From NCBI RefSeq assembly GCF_905147045.1, contig NC_065891.1, forward strand, positions 13,153,001-13,217,000: a DNA stretch of 64,000 bases. Reading direction: 5' to 3'. Origin of the DNA: Nymphalis io (lineage: Eukaryota > Arthropoda > Insecta > Lepidoptera > Nymphalidae). A program made the position numbers and the translations under genes. The notes beneath the pieces were generated by a model. It was not told where the DNA came from. It was given only the letters and a program-made list of their open reading frames with translations, and did no database searches. Positions 1-11,155 of this stretch are shown here, piece by piece. Every line of letters starts with the position of its first letter. Position 1 is the stretch's first letter.

Positions 1-13
1 GTTGGATTGGTTG

Positions 14-106
14 ATATTTCTTATACCACACATGTCTATGGCGGTGGTGACTAATTATTAGGTAGCCCATTTGCCCGTCGCCTACCTATAAGATAAAAAA
101 AAACAA
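14..106 (+). mobile_element. family B element, 3' tail only
   Basis: The stretch carries the end of the family B consensus: a degraded 'atgtctatggcggtggtgac', a mutated form of the 'accatcaggtggccca' block, then 'gcccgtcgcctacctata' and an A-run. The 5' part is missing or lies outside the window. It is a divergent, old copy, read by comparison with the full copies at 13857 and 47292. Confidence 0.7.
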
Positions 107-179
107 ACACACTCTCAGATATTATTATTGCAAGAGTTAAAAATATTTTATATACCTTTGTATTTAAAATATTGTTTAC

Positions 180-860
180 ATACATGTAGGTTCGTATTTT
201 TGAACCATCATAACACAGAAATAAATTAAATGTAAAGCTACCGGTTCGTTATGTAGATTCTACCGAAAGGACCGGGAGGAAACTTACGTATATGCGTACG
301 TTAGAGTACGTTAATCATATTCTAAATTATTTATACAACTCGAAATTCCACAGTTTGGTGAATGGTTATTAATTTTTTATTTTATTTATATATTTATTTT
401 TATACCAACGATACATTGTATATATATTTTTTATTAAAAACTAAAAGATGGTCTAATTATATTACAATAATCCATTACAGGTATAACGTATAAATAATAA
501 CACAGCATTGCAGTTTAATTAGGAAATAAAGAGATAAGATGAATTAAATTAAAATTAATATAAAATCAATTTACCAGTAAATTAAACAAAAAACAAAACA
601 ACAACATTTAGAATAAAATAAAATATATAACATTAATAATAATTAATTTTTATAAGTTAAATAAATTTTCTTCTTAAAACTAGCAAGGGTGGCATGAAAG
701 ATATCAATGTCAGGGTCGGATAAGTTATTGTATGTATTAATAAAGCGGTTTAAAGGTGAGCATTTTGAGAGGATAAAAAAGTATTTTTATGGAGATATAT
801 GGAGGCTTTATAATATACGGTGATCACAGTCACCAAATAGATTGGATTTGAATATGGGAC
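180..860 (-). mobile_element. family F LINE remnant: RT C-terminus plus 3' UTR
   Basis: Read on the minus strand, 860 to 643 keeps one frame that resembles the C-terminal tail of jockey/CR1-like LINE reverse transcriptases, including FGDCDHRIL, then FFILSKCSPLNRF and SDPDIDIFHATLASFKKK, with a stop at 643-645. Two in-frame stops (near 791 and 812) show that it is dead. Downstream on the same strand, 225-290 matches the family F 3' UTR block ('cggtagaatctac...gaaccggtagc'). This order links the F tails elsewhere in the window to this LINE. The polymerase core and endonuclease are absent, so the copy is 5' truncated. The clade is uncertain; jockey or CR1 relatives fit best. Confidence 0.65.
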
Positions 861-1755
861 GTTATACTAATTATTTATAAATTTCACGTTCAATGCATTT
901 CATTTTTATGAAATCATGATTCAGTTAAGATTTCAAGGTTAGCGTAAACTGTAGGAAAAATACATTTGGTAGATTTATACAATCAGCCGCTTGATGACGA
1001 TGACAATGAAGTTGCCATACGATTATCAGTTTCTGGGTTCACGCAAGGCATTTTACTTGTATTTCAATTACCCCATTAGTTTATCGTCGAACACTGGGAG
1101 ATCAATTATTTTTGTTTAAATTAATTAGGGATTATATATATTTACCATACCTTCTCAATTGCTTAAGTTTTAAGTACCTTAATGTACGCACACGAAATAA
1201 GGCTTTGTTTAGTTTGCCCTTTTTAAAAACTAATTATGCGCGAAATTTCTTTATATATAGAGTTTGTAAGTATATTTACGGAATCAATCGCAAGCTTTAG
1301 AAAGTTTGTGTTAGTTATTAAAACCTAGTTCTTTAATTTATAAATTTCCCCTAATCTCATGATTTTATATTTTTATTAAGTTTTTTGTTCTGCTCTATTT
1401 ATGTTTTAGATATGAGTGGAAACTTGACTGGTATGTGTGCTAATGTTAATATTATAGATTTTAAAAATGAATGTAGTGTTTGTTTCCCAAATAAAAAAAT
1501 ATAAAGAAAAGGACGTTTCCTTAGGTAGAAAATAAAACAATCCAATAAAGGAGTTAGTGCCAATAACTGCGAGAGGGATCGAGGGCGACTCGGGCGCTTC
1601 GGATTGTGTTATGAAGAAAGTTGATGTAGAGATTTATAACCAGCTGTGTGATTGATCTAAACTTTCGTATTGGATCTCTTTTGTATTGATATGATATTTT
1701 ATTTAATAAATAATACGTAATTCTTTACTTATTTTTACTTATATAATAATAAAAA
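861..1755. other. AT-rich stretch without recognised feature
   Basis: No repeat unit, exon-like frame or RNA gene could be recognised. The longest frame here (1112-1300, plus, 62 codons) has AT-driven composition rich in I, L, Y, N and K and no motif. Confidence 0.6.
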
Positions 1756-2049
1756 GCCGAGATGGCCCAGTGGTAAGAACGCGTGAATCTTAACCGATGA
1801 TCGTGGGTTCAAACCGGGCAAGCACCACTGAATTTTCATGTGCTTAATTTGTGATTATAATTAATCTCGTGCTTTACGGTGAAGGAAAACATCGTGAAGA
1901 AACCTGCATGTGTACAATTTCACTGAAATTCTGCCACATGCGTATTCCACCAACCCGCACTGGAGCAGCGTGGTGGAGTAAGCTCCAAAACCTCCTCCTC
2001 AAAAAGTTAGGCCTTCAGCTTAGCAGTGGGGCATTCACAGGCTGTGACA
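1756..2049 (+). mobile_element. family A tRNA-derived SINE, near full length
   Basis: It begins with a tRNA-like head, 'gccgagatggcccagtgg' (A-box region), and 'gtgggttcaaaccgg' (B-box). The body has 'catcgtgaagaaacctgc', 'gcgtggtggagtaagctcc' and a final 'gcattcacaggctgtgac'. Several substitutions from the 47907 copy show moderate age. Any reading frame inside it is incidental. Such SINEs are transcribed by RNA polymerase III from the internal promoter and moved by a partner LINE. Confidence 0.88.
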
Positions 2050-2184
2050 ATTTACGAAACATGACTTGTGATATTAAAATATATTAACTTTATAAGTGGT
2101 AAGACAAGACATTTTACAAGGTAAGTCAAGACAAGGATTACAAACACCTTTTATTCTACGCTCTAACATACCCATACATTAAAG

Positions 2185-2510
2185 TCATAGTTAAAGTCAA
2201 AATATACTTTTTTCAAGTTGGTTCTCACAGGCTCTCGATCGTCATTTTACAATTTTAATATTAATATAAGGAAACCAGCGGACGGACGGTAGATTTTATC
2301 CAGAAGAACCAACAAGAAACTCAGAAGTTACTCATTTTAACAATCAAAAAATACATGTAATAATCATATACAAATTTATATATCTTATGATTATTAACGA
2401 TTACTAACTCCAAGCTCTTTTTATAATTTATATGTACAGTATAATGAGCCATATTATTTATTTTTAATACGAGTGTATAAGGGACATAATATCTTTAAAC
2501 AAAAAATCGT
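2185..2510 (-). mobile_element. family F LINE 3' UTR fragment
   Basis: In plus orientation it starts with a tandem 'aaagtc' tail followed by 'aaaatatacttttttcaag', then 'tagattttatccagaagaac...aagaaactcagaagttactc' and 'attactaactccaagctc'. The same order occurs at 30645-30960. The complement therefore ends in an AT-rich tail with short tandem repeats. No coding part remains. Confidence 0.6.
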
Positions 2511-2848
2511 GTAGCGAGCGCATTAGTGGTGTAAGAAGTAACTTATATTTATATTAGTGTAAGCGTCTTTTAGCGCAGATCTCTTCCTAAAATTAATTAA
2601 GTAATAAATATATACACATACATAATCTTTTCACATTTTATTTTGCTTACTATTTAGATAAAATTGAAGCAATTAATGAAACACGTTCGACTTAATTGAA
2701 GGTCGATGTCGAAATGATTGTGAACAAAACTTTATTATGAGGGTATATTTTGAAATACATATTGTGATATTTAATTAACATAAACTTCCAGATTGTAATA
2801 AAGCAACAGCTTCGTCTAGCTCCTTGCTATGAGGGATAACATTACTAT

Positions 2849-2979
2849 TCTTACTTCCTTATATTATAATTGCAAAAGCGAACTGTCAAATTTTGCATAC
2901 ACGTTGACAGGGATACAGAGAATGGTACTTCCACATCTCTTCCTCCTTACATGCGAGCGATGCCGCGGGCGGACACTAG
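2849..2979 (+). mobile_element. short non-autonomous Helitron (family E)
   Basis: The left end 'tcttacttccttatattata' resembles the lepidopteran Helitron-like start TCTTACTAATATTATAAA. The right end has 'gatgccgcgggcggacactag', that is, a GC-rich stem region followed by CTAG and a host T at 2980. At about 131 bp it is internally deleted. The left flanking base is T and not the expected A, so the left end is less certain than the right. Confidence 0.5.
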
Positions 2980-2984
2980 TTACT

Positions 2985-3598
2985 TTATATAGATAAATAT
3001 TTAATTGATTGACTTTCATTCTAAGCATGTAAATAAACAAACTATTTCAAGTTAGAATTAGTTTCGTAATAAACTCTGCGATGAATTAATTTTCACTAGA
3101 TCATTGTGTATCGTCTGTTCTAGTATCAAATCACTAAGCTTCGTATGAATATTGGATTGGATGCGGTACATATTTTTAAAACTGCCTTATAATTGTTATT
3201 GATATAAATCGCAAAACATCGACCCGACACGATATGCTCCTATCCATAAATTGAGCAAGAATAATTTAAACTTTAAAAATACTAAATTAAAAAAGTACTC
3301 CCGCCACAACTGTCACTGTTAAAGGAAACTTTATTTCTTTACCCTTATAGTTCAAGGGACACCAATCTTACAAAACCGCAAAAGCTCCCTTTCTCGTACT
3401 CTCACCTGGCTGATCTCTTTCGTACATTAAAAAAAAACATCAGGTCCGACTGAAATTTGAAACTGAGACTTTCTGTTTTGCCGTAAAAACTAGACAGACG
3501 AGCAAGCATCACTAAACTGCTAAAATAAAAATAAATCATCATCATTTACACTTTTATATGAAACAATAAAATTATAAGATTATTATATTTTGTTCTAT
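2985..3598. other. AT-rich stretch without recognised feature
   Basis: No repeat from the window's families and no exon-like frame were seen. Confidence 0.5.
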
Positions 3599-3599
3599 T

Positions 3600-3740
3600 T
3601 TAAACAGCATGACGCTCTCTCATGACGTAATCCCTTCTCCTTTGTTGTTACTCCCTTGAGTGTACGTGGCGCGTATACTATATAATTCGTTGCTATGTAT
3701 TAATACAATAATAAGAACCATATATTTATATTTTAATGAA
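3600..3740 (+). repeat. unclassified interspersed repeat (family I), copy 1
   Basis: The block 'cctttgttgttactccctt', then 'gtgtacgtggcgcgtata', then an AT-rich run ending 'aataataagaaccatat' and 'aatgaaact' recurs in the same order and orientation at 42085-42195. No terminal repeats, box motifs or coding could be seen. A shorter echo of the first block lies near 35380. Confidence 0.5.
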
Positions 3741-5040
3741 ACTATGGTTTTTATTTATTTTAATCTATATTTATTTATTGGATTTAATTATAAATTATTT
3801 GATAAGAATACATTTATGTTTCATATTGGCTGGGGGTCCCGATATGGCTGAATTGTTTTAAATTATCCATTCGAATATTAAACATCTGTCTATTTATTAC
3901 GTAATATGAATAACGTCAGCGTTGTATAAGTGATATATTTCTTGTAAATCAATTTTCATATACCTCATCCATTTGTAAATTAATATCCCAGTTCAGACCT
4001 AAGTCCTATATGAAGTGTTGTGCCTAGTTCGGCTTGAGGTTTGAGGGTTCCGTGCTCTATCTCAACGCTTACTCAGACTTACCTGGTCATCTAGATCTGC
4101 AGAGTCAATGGGATGCTCTCGGTTTTAGTTTTAAGAAAATCATAGGTGAATGTAATATTGATTTTAAATATAGTATATTAAAATTCACTTTTGACACTAA
4201 TATTTGTAACGGCTTATAAATGTCCCAATGCCCAAGCACAGCCGTACGTGTCTGTGGAGAAATTGAATTATAATATTTTATTATTATTATTTTTTGAAAT
4301 AAAAATTATATGTTCGTCGATTGTAATATATAATTACTTACGACTATATCAACAATAAAATATAGCTGCGTTCATTTACAAAATAAATTACGTTCGATGC
4401 CCTTTGGAATATTTTTAATAGATTCTGTAAAATTGTCAGCGTGAAAATTGATCATTTCTTCATTAATTTCATAATGAAAAACTATTTGTTAGTTAATTGG
4501 AAAATTGATTAGTCTGAAGATAAATTGATTAAAAAACGTTTGTTTTCGTCCAGACATCGAAAATCAATCTTTTTGTATATTAAGATGGAAAGGTTCATTG
4601 GATACTTTAACATAAGGACTAGTCTGATCTAAAAAACTAAAGTCAATAAATCATTGGCGAATATGACTCTGATCATAAATCTTCAAAATCTAAATTGACA
4701 TTTGAGACAAAAATCTTTATCTTGTACTTAAGACTTAGATAAAAAAAAAAATGGAATTGTCATACGAGCTTATATACGGATGAAATAAGAATTTGGTAAA
4801 TAAATTCTTGGTCGCAGATCGAACTTTCAAATATAAAAAGTTAACATACAAGAGCAATTTCAGAGCACGGAAGAGCAATTTCATTTTTCATTCAATTAAT
4901 TTTTCATTCGTTGCGATGCATTGGAAAAATGTTGTTCATGTTGCTATTTCCTAATCGATGTTTGAGAAGTAAATACTGACAACTATGATTTGATACATTT
5001 ACTATATAAATGCATCATTACTTTTTTTGTTGGTAGTAGT
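3741..5040. other. AT-rich stretch without recognised feature
   Basis: It is mostly low-complexity A/T runs. A 61-codon frame at 4034-4219 (plus) has slightly higher complexity but no recognisable motif and no good start context, so I do not call it a gene. Confidence 0.5.
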
Positions 5041-5292
5041 TCCTTGTCCTTTATGCTAGCCAGGATAGCTGTACCACTAGGTGAGTGGTGGACTGGGTGT
5101 GTACTGTCAGCTGTATTTGCGTAACACGCAAGAGACATAGCATCTTATTTCCCAAGATTGGTGGCTCTATATAAGGAATTATAATATTTCTTTTAGTGCT
5201 TACCACCACAGTAAGAGCTGGAACTGCAACTGCAAGAGTTGCCACTTACCATTAGGTGGCTTATTTGTATGCCTGTCTTTTTTTTTAAATAG
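5040..5292 (+). mobile_element. divergent family B-like element
   Basis: It keeps the B landmarks in order: 'caagagacatagcatctta...cccaagattggtggct', then 'gccacttaccattaggtgg' and 'gcctgtcttttttttt'. The first half differs from the main B consensus, with a 'gtgagtggtggactgggtg' segment in its place. It is either an older subfamily or a related LINE tail. Confidence 0.55.
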
Positions 5293-5523
5293 AATGGAAA
5301 TTATAAAGGATTAAAAATGAATCATTTAAAAATTTGGGATTTAAACCCATATCCGTCGGGGCTTCAAGTAATTACAATAGTATAACCTTTGGTATATAAT
5401 TTGTCAGCTTGTGACGCTTTTGTGATGCTTGTACTGAAATTTTTATCGTTGTTTTAATTATTTAAGTGATAACTTCGTTATGTATATTTTCCAGTAATAT
5501 ATTGTCACTTTAAAATGTTGCTT

Positions 5524-5825
5524 CAGTAACAGCCTGTTAATGTCCCACTGCTGGGCTAAGGCCTCCTCTCCCTTTTTGGGGAGAAGGTTTGGAGCTTATT
5601 TCACCACGCTGCTCCAATGCGGGTTGGTAGAATACACATGTGGCAGAATTTCAATGAAATTAGACACATGCAGGTTTCCTCACGATGTTTTCCTTCACCG
5701 TCAAGCACAAGATGAATTATAAACACAAATTAAGCACATGAAAATTCAGTGGTGCTTGCCCGGGTTTGAATCCACAATCATCGGATAAGATTCACGCGTT
5801 CTAACCACTAGACCGCCTCGGCTAG
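5524..5825 (-). mobile_element. family A SINE, full length
   Basis: On the plus strand it runs from 'cagtaacagcctgttaatgtcccactg' to 'ctagaccgcctcggc', the reversed order of the 1756 copy. The B-box appears as its complement 'cgggtttgaatcca'. An 8-bp repeat 'tgttgctt' at 5516-5523 and 5826-5833 is the probable target-site duplication, which sets both ends. Confidence 0.88.
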
Positions 5826-6200
5826 TGTTGCTTGTTATGTTTTAATATTTAAATTTGGAATTATGGCTTGTCACAAAGTTTCGCTTATAGTTAAATAAAC
5901 TCGATATCATTTCCGATATACATCTAATTCTAAGTTAAGAACTATTCTCAACAATGTTATGACGAAGGCCAAAAAGGAAATTGGATTTTCATGTTGACGA
6001 AAAATTTAGTAATTGAACAATAGGTATATTTTTTTTTCTCTTCCTTGATGCTTTATTAGATTTATAATAATTTTCTATAAATATGACTTTCACAAACGGT
6101 CGAAAAAGGTACTAGTAGTACTATTCTGTAAGAACTCACATTATTTCTCACACGTGAAATATTGAAATACGTCGTACTCAATTCTTCTTATTGTTTGAAA

Positions 6201-6861
6201 TCTATACAAATAGTATAAATGCGAAAGTAAATCTTTCTGTCTGGTTCCCCTTTCCTGGCTAAACCACTAAACCGATTTCGATACATTTTGAACCTAATAA
6301 TATATATAATTATATTAAATTGCATTAAACATTTTATAATTTTAAATATAAAAGATAAAAAACTAAGTTGTACAGCGGCAACTTTAAATAACGTCTGTTC
6401 TTAATTACATATTTTTAAATGCGAATTCAAGAAACTCCATGTTTAATAGTTCGAAACAAACTAATCAGAGACGGCAACTAACTGTACAGTAATTTTATTA
6501 AAAAGATAAAAAATACGAGCCCGTGTCGGGAGTATTTATGTCTTCAAATTAAAAGTAAATCATTCTGTTGATACAGAACGATAATTATTTTGAAATTATA
6601 GTTGAATCTGTCTTTACCTACTTATTATATATAAGTAGGCGAAGACAGTTAAGTACCTATTTCTCTTCTGGTTGTCAACCAATTTTTTCTTTTGTTTGGT
6701 AGTTTGGTAGCCATGGATGGGATTTAGTTTTATGTGTTTTATTGCTTAGTGTTAATTGTTTTGTGTTTTATAATATAAAGATAGAATTTCAGAATAATAT
6801 AATGTGATCCTCGCTTTTTCAAATGATGATGGTCGACTATCGACTACTGGGCGAACACTAG
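6201..6861 (+). mobile_element. non-autonomous Helitron candidate, about 660 bp
   Basis: The left end is A|TCTATACAAATAGTATAAA, followed by 'tgcgaaagtaaatctttctg' and 'aaaccactaaaccgatttcg', a segment common in lepidopteran Helitron-like repeats. The right end is '...gggcgaacactag' followed by T. The expected A-T target sits at 6200/6862. A short stem 'gtcga cta tcgac' lies upstream of the CTAG, as in Helitron 3' ends. There is no coding capacity. A strong hairpin (6608-6648) lies inside. Confidence 0.55.
6608..6648. repeat. imperfect inverted repeat, 18-bp arms
   Basis: Arms at 6608-6625 and 6631-6648 pair with two mismatches around a 5-nt 'tatat' loop. It lies inside the putative Helitron at 6201-6861. 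It is short for a microRNA precursor. Confidence 0.75.
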
Positions 6862-6864
6862 TTT

Positions 6865-7480
6865 GATTGATTAACTTAATAACATTGCGATCATCATTGA
6901 TAATTATCAGCTGGAATGTAATGGAAATTTCAAAATAAAATGAGGTTCTAAGAATCTTGTTAATTATGAACTTAGTTTATTTTAAATATTGATCCGATTG
7001 TTGACATGTCTTAATAATATCATCTAATTTTTCATTGGAAAATTCCATTTCGTGTTGGTTTCCAAGATCATAATAGCAATGGCGGTCCCCCACAGACTAA
7101 TAAATCATTGTCAGTCGGGCTCAGTTGCAGCGGCTGTCCATCTATGCCAACCCTTTTTTCTCGACGAGGTAACTTAATTAATTTGCCAGAAAGAAAACAT
7201 GAACTATTTAACAAAAACGTTTTAATCGCCATCAGTTTCGGTGACACGAAAAGGTTGTTTTTCAATTAAAGTTTGGAAGGTTTTGTGGTTCGTTTTAATC
7301 AATTGAAATAAACTAATTTCATTAAGTGGGTAGTATTAATTCTTGGAAAATCGTAATCGCTAATTATTTATTACGTGGTCATATTTATAGTATTTTTAAT
7401 CATGATGAATGCATATAACATTTTACCAAGTTATCATTGATAATTATAGTTATGTAAATAAAAAAAATACATATTATATT
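6865..7480. other. AT-rich stretch without recognised feature
   Basis: Nothing repeat-like was recognised. A 65-codon minus-strand frame (7068-7265) has mixed composition but no motif or conserved context. Confidence 0.5.
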
Positions 7481-7722
7481 ATCCTGGGACATTATTCACA
7501 CACGGCCATCAGATCCCAAACTAAGCAGAGCTTGTACTATGGAAACCAGATAAATGATATACTACATTTCTTTTTTGAAATACATATTTATATAGATAAT
7601 TACACCCAAAACCAGGACAAACAGACATGTTCATGCACACAAATTTCTGTCCTGAATGGGAATCGAACCCATGACCTGCGGTGCGAAAGGCAAGTATCTA
7701 CCAACCACGCCAACTGGCTCCT
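7481..7722 (-). mobile_element. family D tRNA-derived SINE, copy 1
   Basis: On the minus strand it opens with a tRNA-like head: 'gagccagttggcgtggttgg' (A-box region), then 'gggttcgattcccattc' (a near-canonical RNA polymerase III B-box). The body contains 'ggacagaaatttgtgtgcat', 'gaacatgtctgtttgtcc' and a 3' part ending 'aatgtcccaggat' on the complement. Copies at 23193 and 23843 share this order. It is an SINE, not a functional tRNA, because the anticodon arm cannot be folded and a long non-tRNA body follows. Confidence 0.82.
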
Positions 7723-7732
7723 CATAAGGATA

Positions 7733-7800
7733 TTGTATTGACTTGAACCCGTAATCTTCGGTTAAGATTAACTTCTTCTTCAGGGCCAACTCGGCTCTTT
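7733..7800 (-). mobile_element. family A SINE head fragment
   Basis: 'ttgaacccgtaatcttcggttaagatt' followed by 'agggccaactcggct' is a decayed form of the A-family tRNA head in reverse. It directly abuts the D copy. Only about 65 bp remain. Confidence 0.55.
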
Positions 7801-7834
7801 TACACCTCGAATGCTGGACCATTTGTATACGCAA

Positions 7835-8265
7835 TAATAAAATAAACGTAATCTACATTAAAATATTTTACAATATTTAAATTATGCGCTTTGAGAAGAA
7901 TAAATCTTAAACGTAAAATGTTCCAAGCTGAAACATTCTCAAACAAGTTGAATTAAAATTTAAAGAGCATGCTCAATTAATTACGAATAATTTACATACG
8001 CTGAAGATTTTCTTATCATTATTCAAACGTCTTTGAGCTAATGAACTGGATTTACATAATTATATAAAAAAATAAGATAAATGAGCATTTATTTTGTTTA
8101 TAAAATTAATAAATTAGAACATTATATTTGAAGTCCTTAACAAGATATTTTATTCGAAAGAGGAATGTATATACATATGATGACGGGCACATAATTTTAT
8201 TGGTTAATTTTCATGGAGAATATATAATGTAAGATAAATAAAATATTTACTATTATTTTTATATC
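7835..8265. other. AT-rich stretch without recognised feature
   Basis: I saw no repeat unit or exon-like frame. Confidence 0.5.
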
Positions 8266-8380
8266 ACCACCACCAACCCGTATTGGAGCAGCGTGGTGGA
8301 ATAAGCTTCAAACCTTCTCCTCAAAAAGGGAGAGGAGGCCTTAGCCCAGCAATGGGACATTTACAGGCTGTGACTGTTAC
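8266..8380 (+). mobile_element. family A SINE, 3' fragment
   Basis: It holds the last third of the A consensus, from 'caccaacccgtattggagcag' through 'aggaggccttagcccagcaat' to 'acaggctgtgactgtta'. The tRNA-like head is absent, as expected for a 5'-truncated retrotransposed copy. It lies 145 bp from a full copy in the opposite orientation, so the pair could fold. Confidence 0.8.
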
Positions 8381-8524
8381 TTGCTTTTTTTATAAAAGAG
8401 TATTAACTGAGTTTACTTTTTAGTAACTAACAAAATTACTACGGGATAAACTCTCCGTCATCATGAGCAGGCGTTAAGATTTTTTTTAGTTTAGACAATA
8501 ATAAACATCACAAGGTACATTTTT

Positions 8525-8836
8525 CAGTAACAGTATCAGTAACAGCCTGTGAATGTTCCACTGCTGCGCTAAGGCCTCCTCTCACTTTTTGAGGAGAAGG
8601 TATGGAGCTTATTCTATCACGCTGATCCAATGCGGGTTGGTGGAATGCACATGTGGTAGAATTTCGGTGAAATTAAACACATGCAGGTTTCCTTACGATG
8701 TTTTCCTTCACCGTATAGCACGAGATGAATTACAATCACAAATTAAGCACATGAAAATTCAGTGATGCTTGCCCGGGTTTGAACCCAAGATCATCGGATA
8801 GGATTCACGCGTTCTTACCACTGGGCCATCTCGGCT
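8525..8836 (-). mobile_element. family A SINE, full length
   Basis: It runs from a tail of irregular 'cagta' units ('cagtaacagtatcagtaac') through 'agcctgtgaatgttccactgct' to the reversed head 'gggccatctcggct'. The B-box is intact as the complement 'gggtttgaaccca'. The tandem tail is characteristic of this family. Confidence 0.87.
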
Positions 8837-8839
8837 TTA

Positions 8840-9309
8840 TTTGCCGCCGACTAGTCATCGGTAAATAAAGCAATATTTTAGGCCAAGGGAAATATTGAAC
8901 ACCATAGGTGATTTTAAAAAGGCAAACAATTACTTTAAAAGCGGGATGAACCACAGGCCACAGCTGTCTACAGCAGTTCAGCATTATTCAAATGTATGCA
9001 GTCCGCACGATACCCTATCTAATCCAACCTGTAAAAGTCGAGCAAAATTCAATATTCCCCAAAACAATATTCGTAACACCTGTGTGGCTGATTTCCATTC
9101 CATCCCCTGCCCGATTCCTGTATAAATTTTCAATTTAGACACCTTACAATGGACCCTCGTCCATTATTCGGACTATCATATAAAATTTAGCTACTAGATG
9201 AATAGAAGTTTCTTATTTTTATATAAGAAATTATTCTTTGGGCCAGTCGTCTCGATTGCAAACAATTAGACTGCAAAGGTTGTTTTTACTTTGATTATAA
9301 ATAAATAAA
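8840..9309. other. unique stretch, nothing recognised
   Basis: A plus-strand frame at 8895-9125 (76 codons) has fairly balanced composition, with several C, P and H residues, but I recognise no domain. Calling a gene from this alone is not justified. Confidence 0.4.
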
Positions 9310-9850
9310 ACATTTATTTGAATTGAGCTTGACTCTTAAGTATACAAACAAAACTTTATTTATTACCAACACAGCATACAGTAATTATCACAAATAAAAA
9401 AGTTACAAGTTAATAGGTCTAAGGGTAAAAGTTGCCATACTTATATAACCACGACAATCAAAAAAGACACTAAGCATCTAAAATAATAATAAAAGGAAAG
9501 AAATACTTAAAATTAAATTTAAAACAATTTTGAAATATAATATAAAATATAAGTGGTATAAGTACAACACAATTAGAAACTATATAATAACAAAATACAT
9601 ATACACAAATTTTAAAACAGAATTGAGTTCTTATGAGCTAATAATAATTCACCATAAATAGTACAACATAGGTCTTAAATTTTACAAGCTTATTTGAAAA
9701 TGTGTAAATATCTGACTTATGTAAAGATTTATATTGTCTTTATAGCTTTAAGAATATCATGTGAAAGACTTATACAGACTCTGTAATTTGTATGTGGTCA
9801 CCACTGCTTAGAGACATTGGGAAATGATACTGCAGGGAGCACTCAGCAGG
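9310..9850 (-). repeat. AT-rich block resembling a LINE or gene 3' UTR, minus strand
   Basis: On the minus strand the block ends in 'ggtaataaataaagttttg', which contains an AATAAA polyadenylation signal. Near its other end it has 'aatgtctctaagcagtggtg' followed by 'accacatac', which echoes the family B tail. A weaker similar start ('gcatttatttcgaccaacac') is at 48392. It is most simply a decayed retroelement 3' end. A host 3' UTR exon cannot be excluded. Confidence 0.35.
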
Positions 9851-9924
9851 CCAAGATTTATAGTTCACTAAGTATTAAATCTTAGTAAATGCTCTTATTT
9901 AAACCAAAATCATTTCATACGTAA

Positions 9925-10028
9925 GGATGAGCTAAAATGGCCTCGTGGATTTCCAACGTGGCTCTTAACCGAAGATCGTTGGTTAAAATCCGTGTCCACT
10001 TTTTTATGTGCTTAATTTGTGTTTATAT
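9925..10028 (+). mobile_element. family A SINE, decayed head
   Basis: 'ctaaaatggcctcgtggatt' followed by 'ttaaccgaagatcgttggtt' and 'atgtgcttaatttgtgttta' follow the A consensus, but with B-box damage (gggttcaaac is now 'ggttaaaatc'). The body is lost at a junction with the next family B copy. Confidence 0.6.
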
Positions 10029-10039
10029 AATATTTTACT

Positions 10040-10322
10040 TAATGGTAGGGCTTTTGTGCAAGCCCGTCTGGGTAGGTACAACCCATTCATTAGATATTCA
10101 ATAACAATACATAAAAATTTTTTTGTCATGTTGAGTTGAGTGAGCCAATGTCATTAAAAGCATAAGGGATATAACATCTTAGTTCCCAAGGTCGGTGGCG
10201 CATTGGCGATGTAAGGTATAATTAATATTTTTTTACATCGCCAATGTCTATGGCCGGTGGTTACCACTTATAATCAGGTGGATATTTGCCCGTTCATCTG
10301 CCCGTAACATAAAAAAAAAAAA
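10040..10322 (+). mobile_element. family B element, full length, diverged
   Basis: All B landmarks occur in order: 'ggtagggcttttgtgcaagc', 'gtctgggtaggtac', 'gagtgagccaatgtc', 'cttagttcccaaggtcggtg', 'ccacttataatcaggtgg', ending in an A-run. In this copy the internal inverted repeat is exact over 13 bp ('attggcgatgtaa' and its complement). Confidence 0.85.
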
Positions 10323-11155
10323 CATTTTGTACGAGGGTGTAAGGTTTTGTAAACACATTTGTACCACATTGTATGAAAGTTAACAAATTGTTTTTTACTT
10401 TTATTTGAACTTCTCATTCGTCTTAAGACTTATTAAATTGAATTGGTCTATGAAACAAAAAAGTTAAATACCAAATAATATACATAATAAACTATATATA
10501 ATAAGGAAGTTGTAAGAAGTACGAATTTAAACAGAACTATTATTTGTAGGTCTGTGTTTGTTTCTATGGTTATTAATATATGTGTACCAATGCACACTTG
10601 AAAATACTTGCGTATATATTTACATGAATCCCTTCGACTCTTGATTTTCGAAGAATTATCATATTGACTTTGAATTACTTTCATTATTATGCGTTGGAAA
10701 AAATTATATTTATACAAACACAAAGTTAACATTTCGAATTTAAATGTTTACATTGAAATAAGTAAATTTGCTATAATTATTGAAGAAGTTAAATGATTAG
10801 TTGGTTGTGTCAGTAGAAAAAAAAAACAATTTATAATTATATCCACTTATATAACACTAGCTGACCCGGCAAACGTTGTTCTGCCATATAAATTATATCT
10901 ACTGAATATTTTGGATTTTAAATAAAAAGTAACTTTATTATTAATATATTTATTGTAAGTGTGTGGGGATGGGATCTATGACAAAAAAAGGAAAGGAGCT
11001 CTATAGACGATGACCGCCGATAAAAACATAAAAACACCAACCATTCATTTTCTCAATTCAATGTATTTCATTAATGTAATGGACATATTCATTGTTTGAT
11101 TAAAAGTTGAATGTAAAGAGAAAAAAGTAATATATTTTTATCCTATAGCAGTTAA

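Noticed and set aside
1112..1300. 62-codon plus frame
   Set aside because: Composition is what AT-rich random DNA gives. No motif, and no flanking signals.
1756..1830. Possible tRNA gene
   Set aside because: A-box and B-box are present, but a cloverleaf cannot be completed and a 230-bp SINE body follows. The same holds for the family D and G heads.
6608..6648. microRNA precursor
   Set aside because: The stem is only 18 bp with a 5-nt loop, too short for a typical pre-miRNA, and it lies within a transposon candidate.
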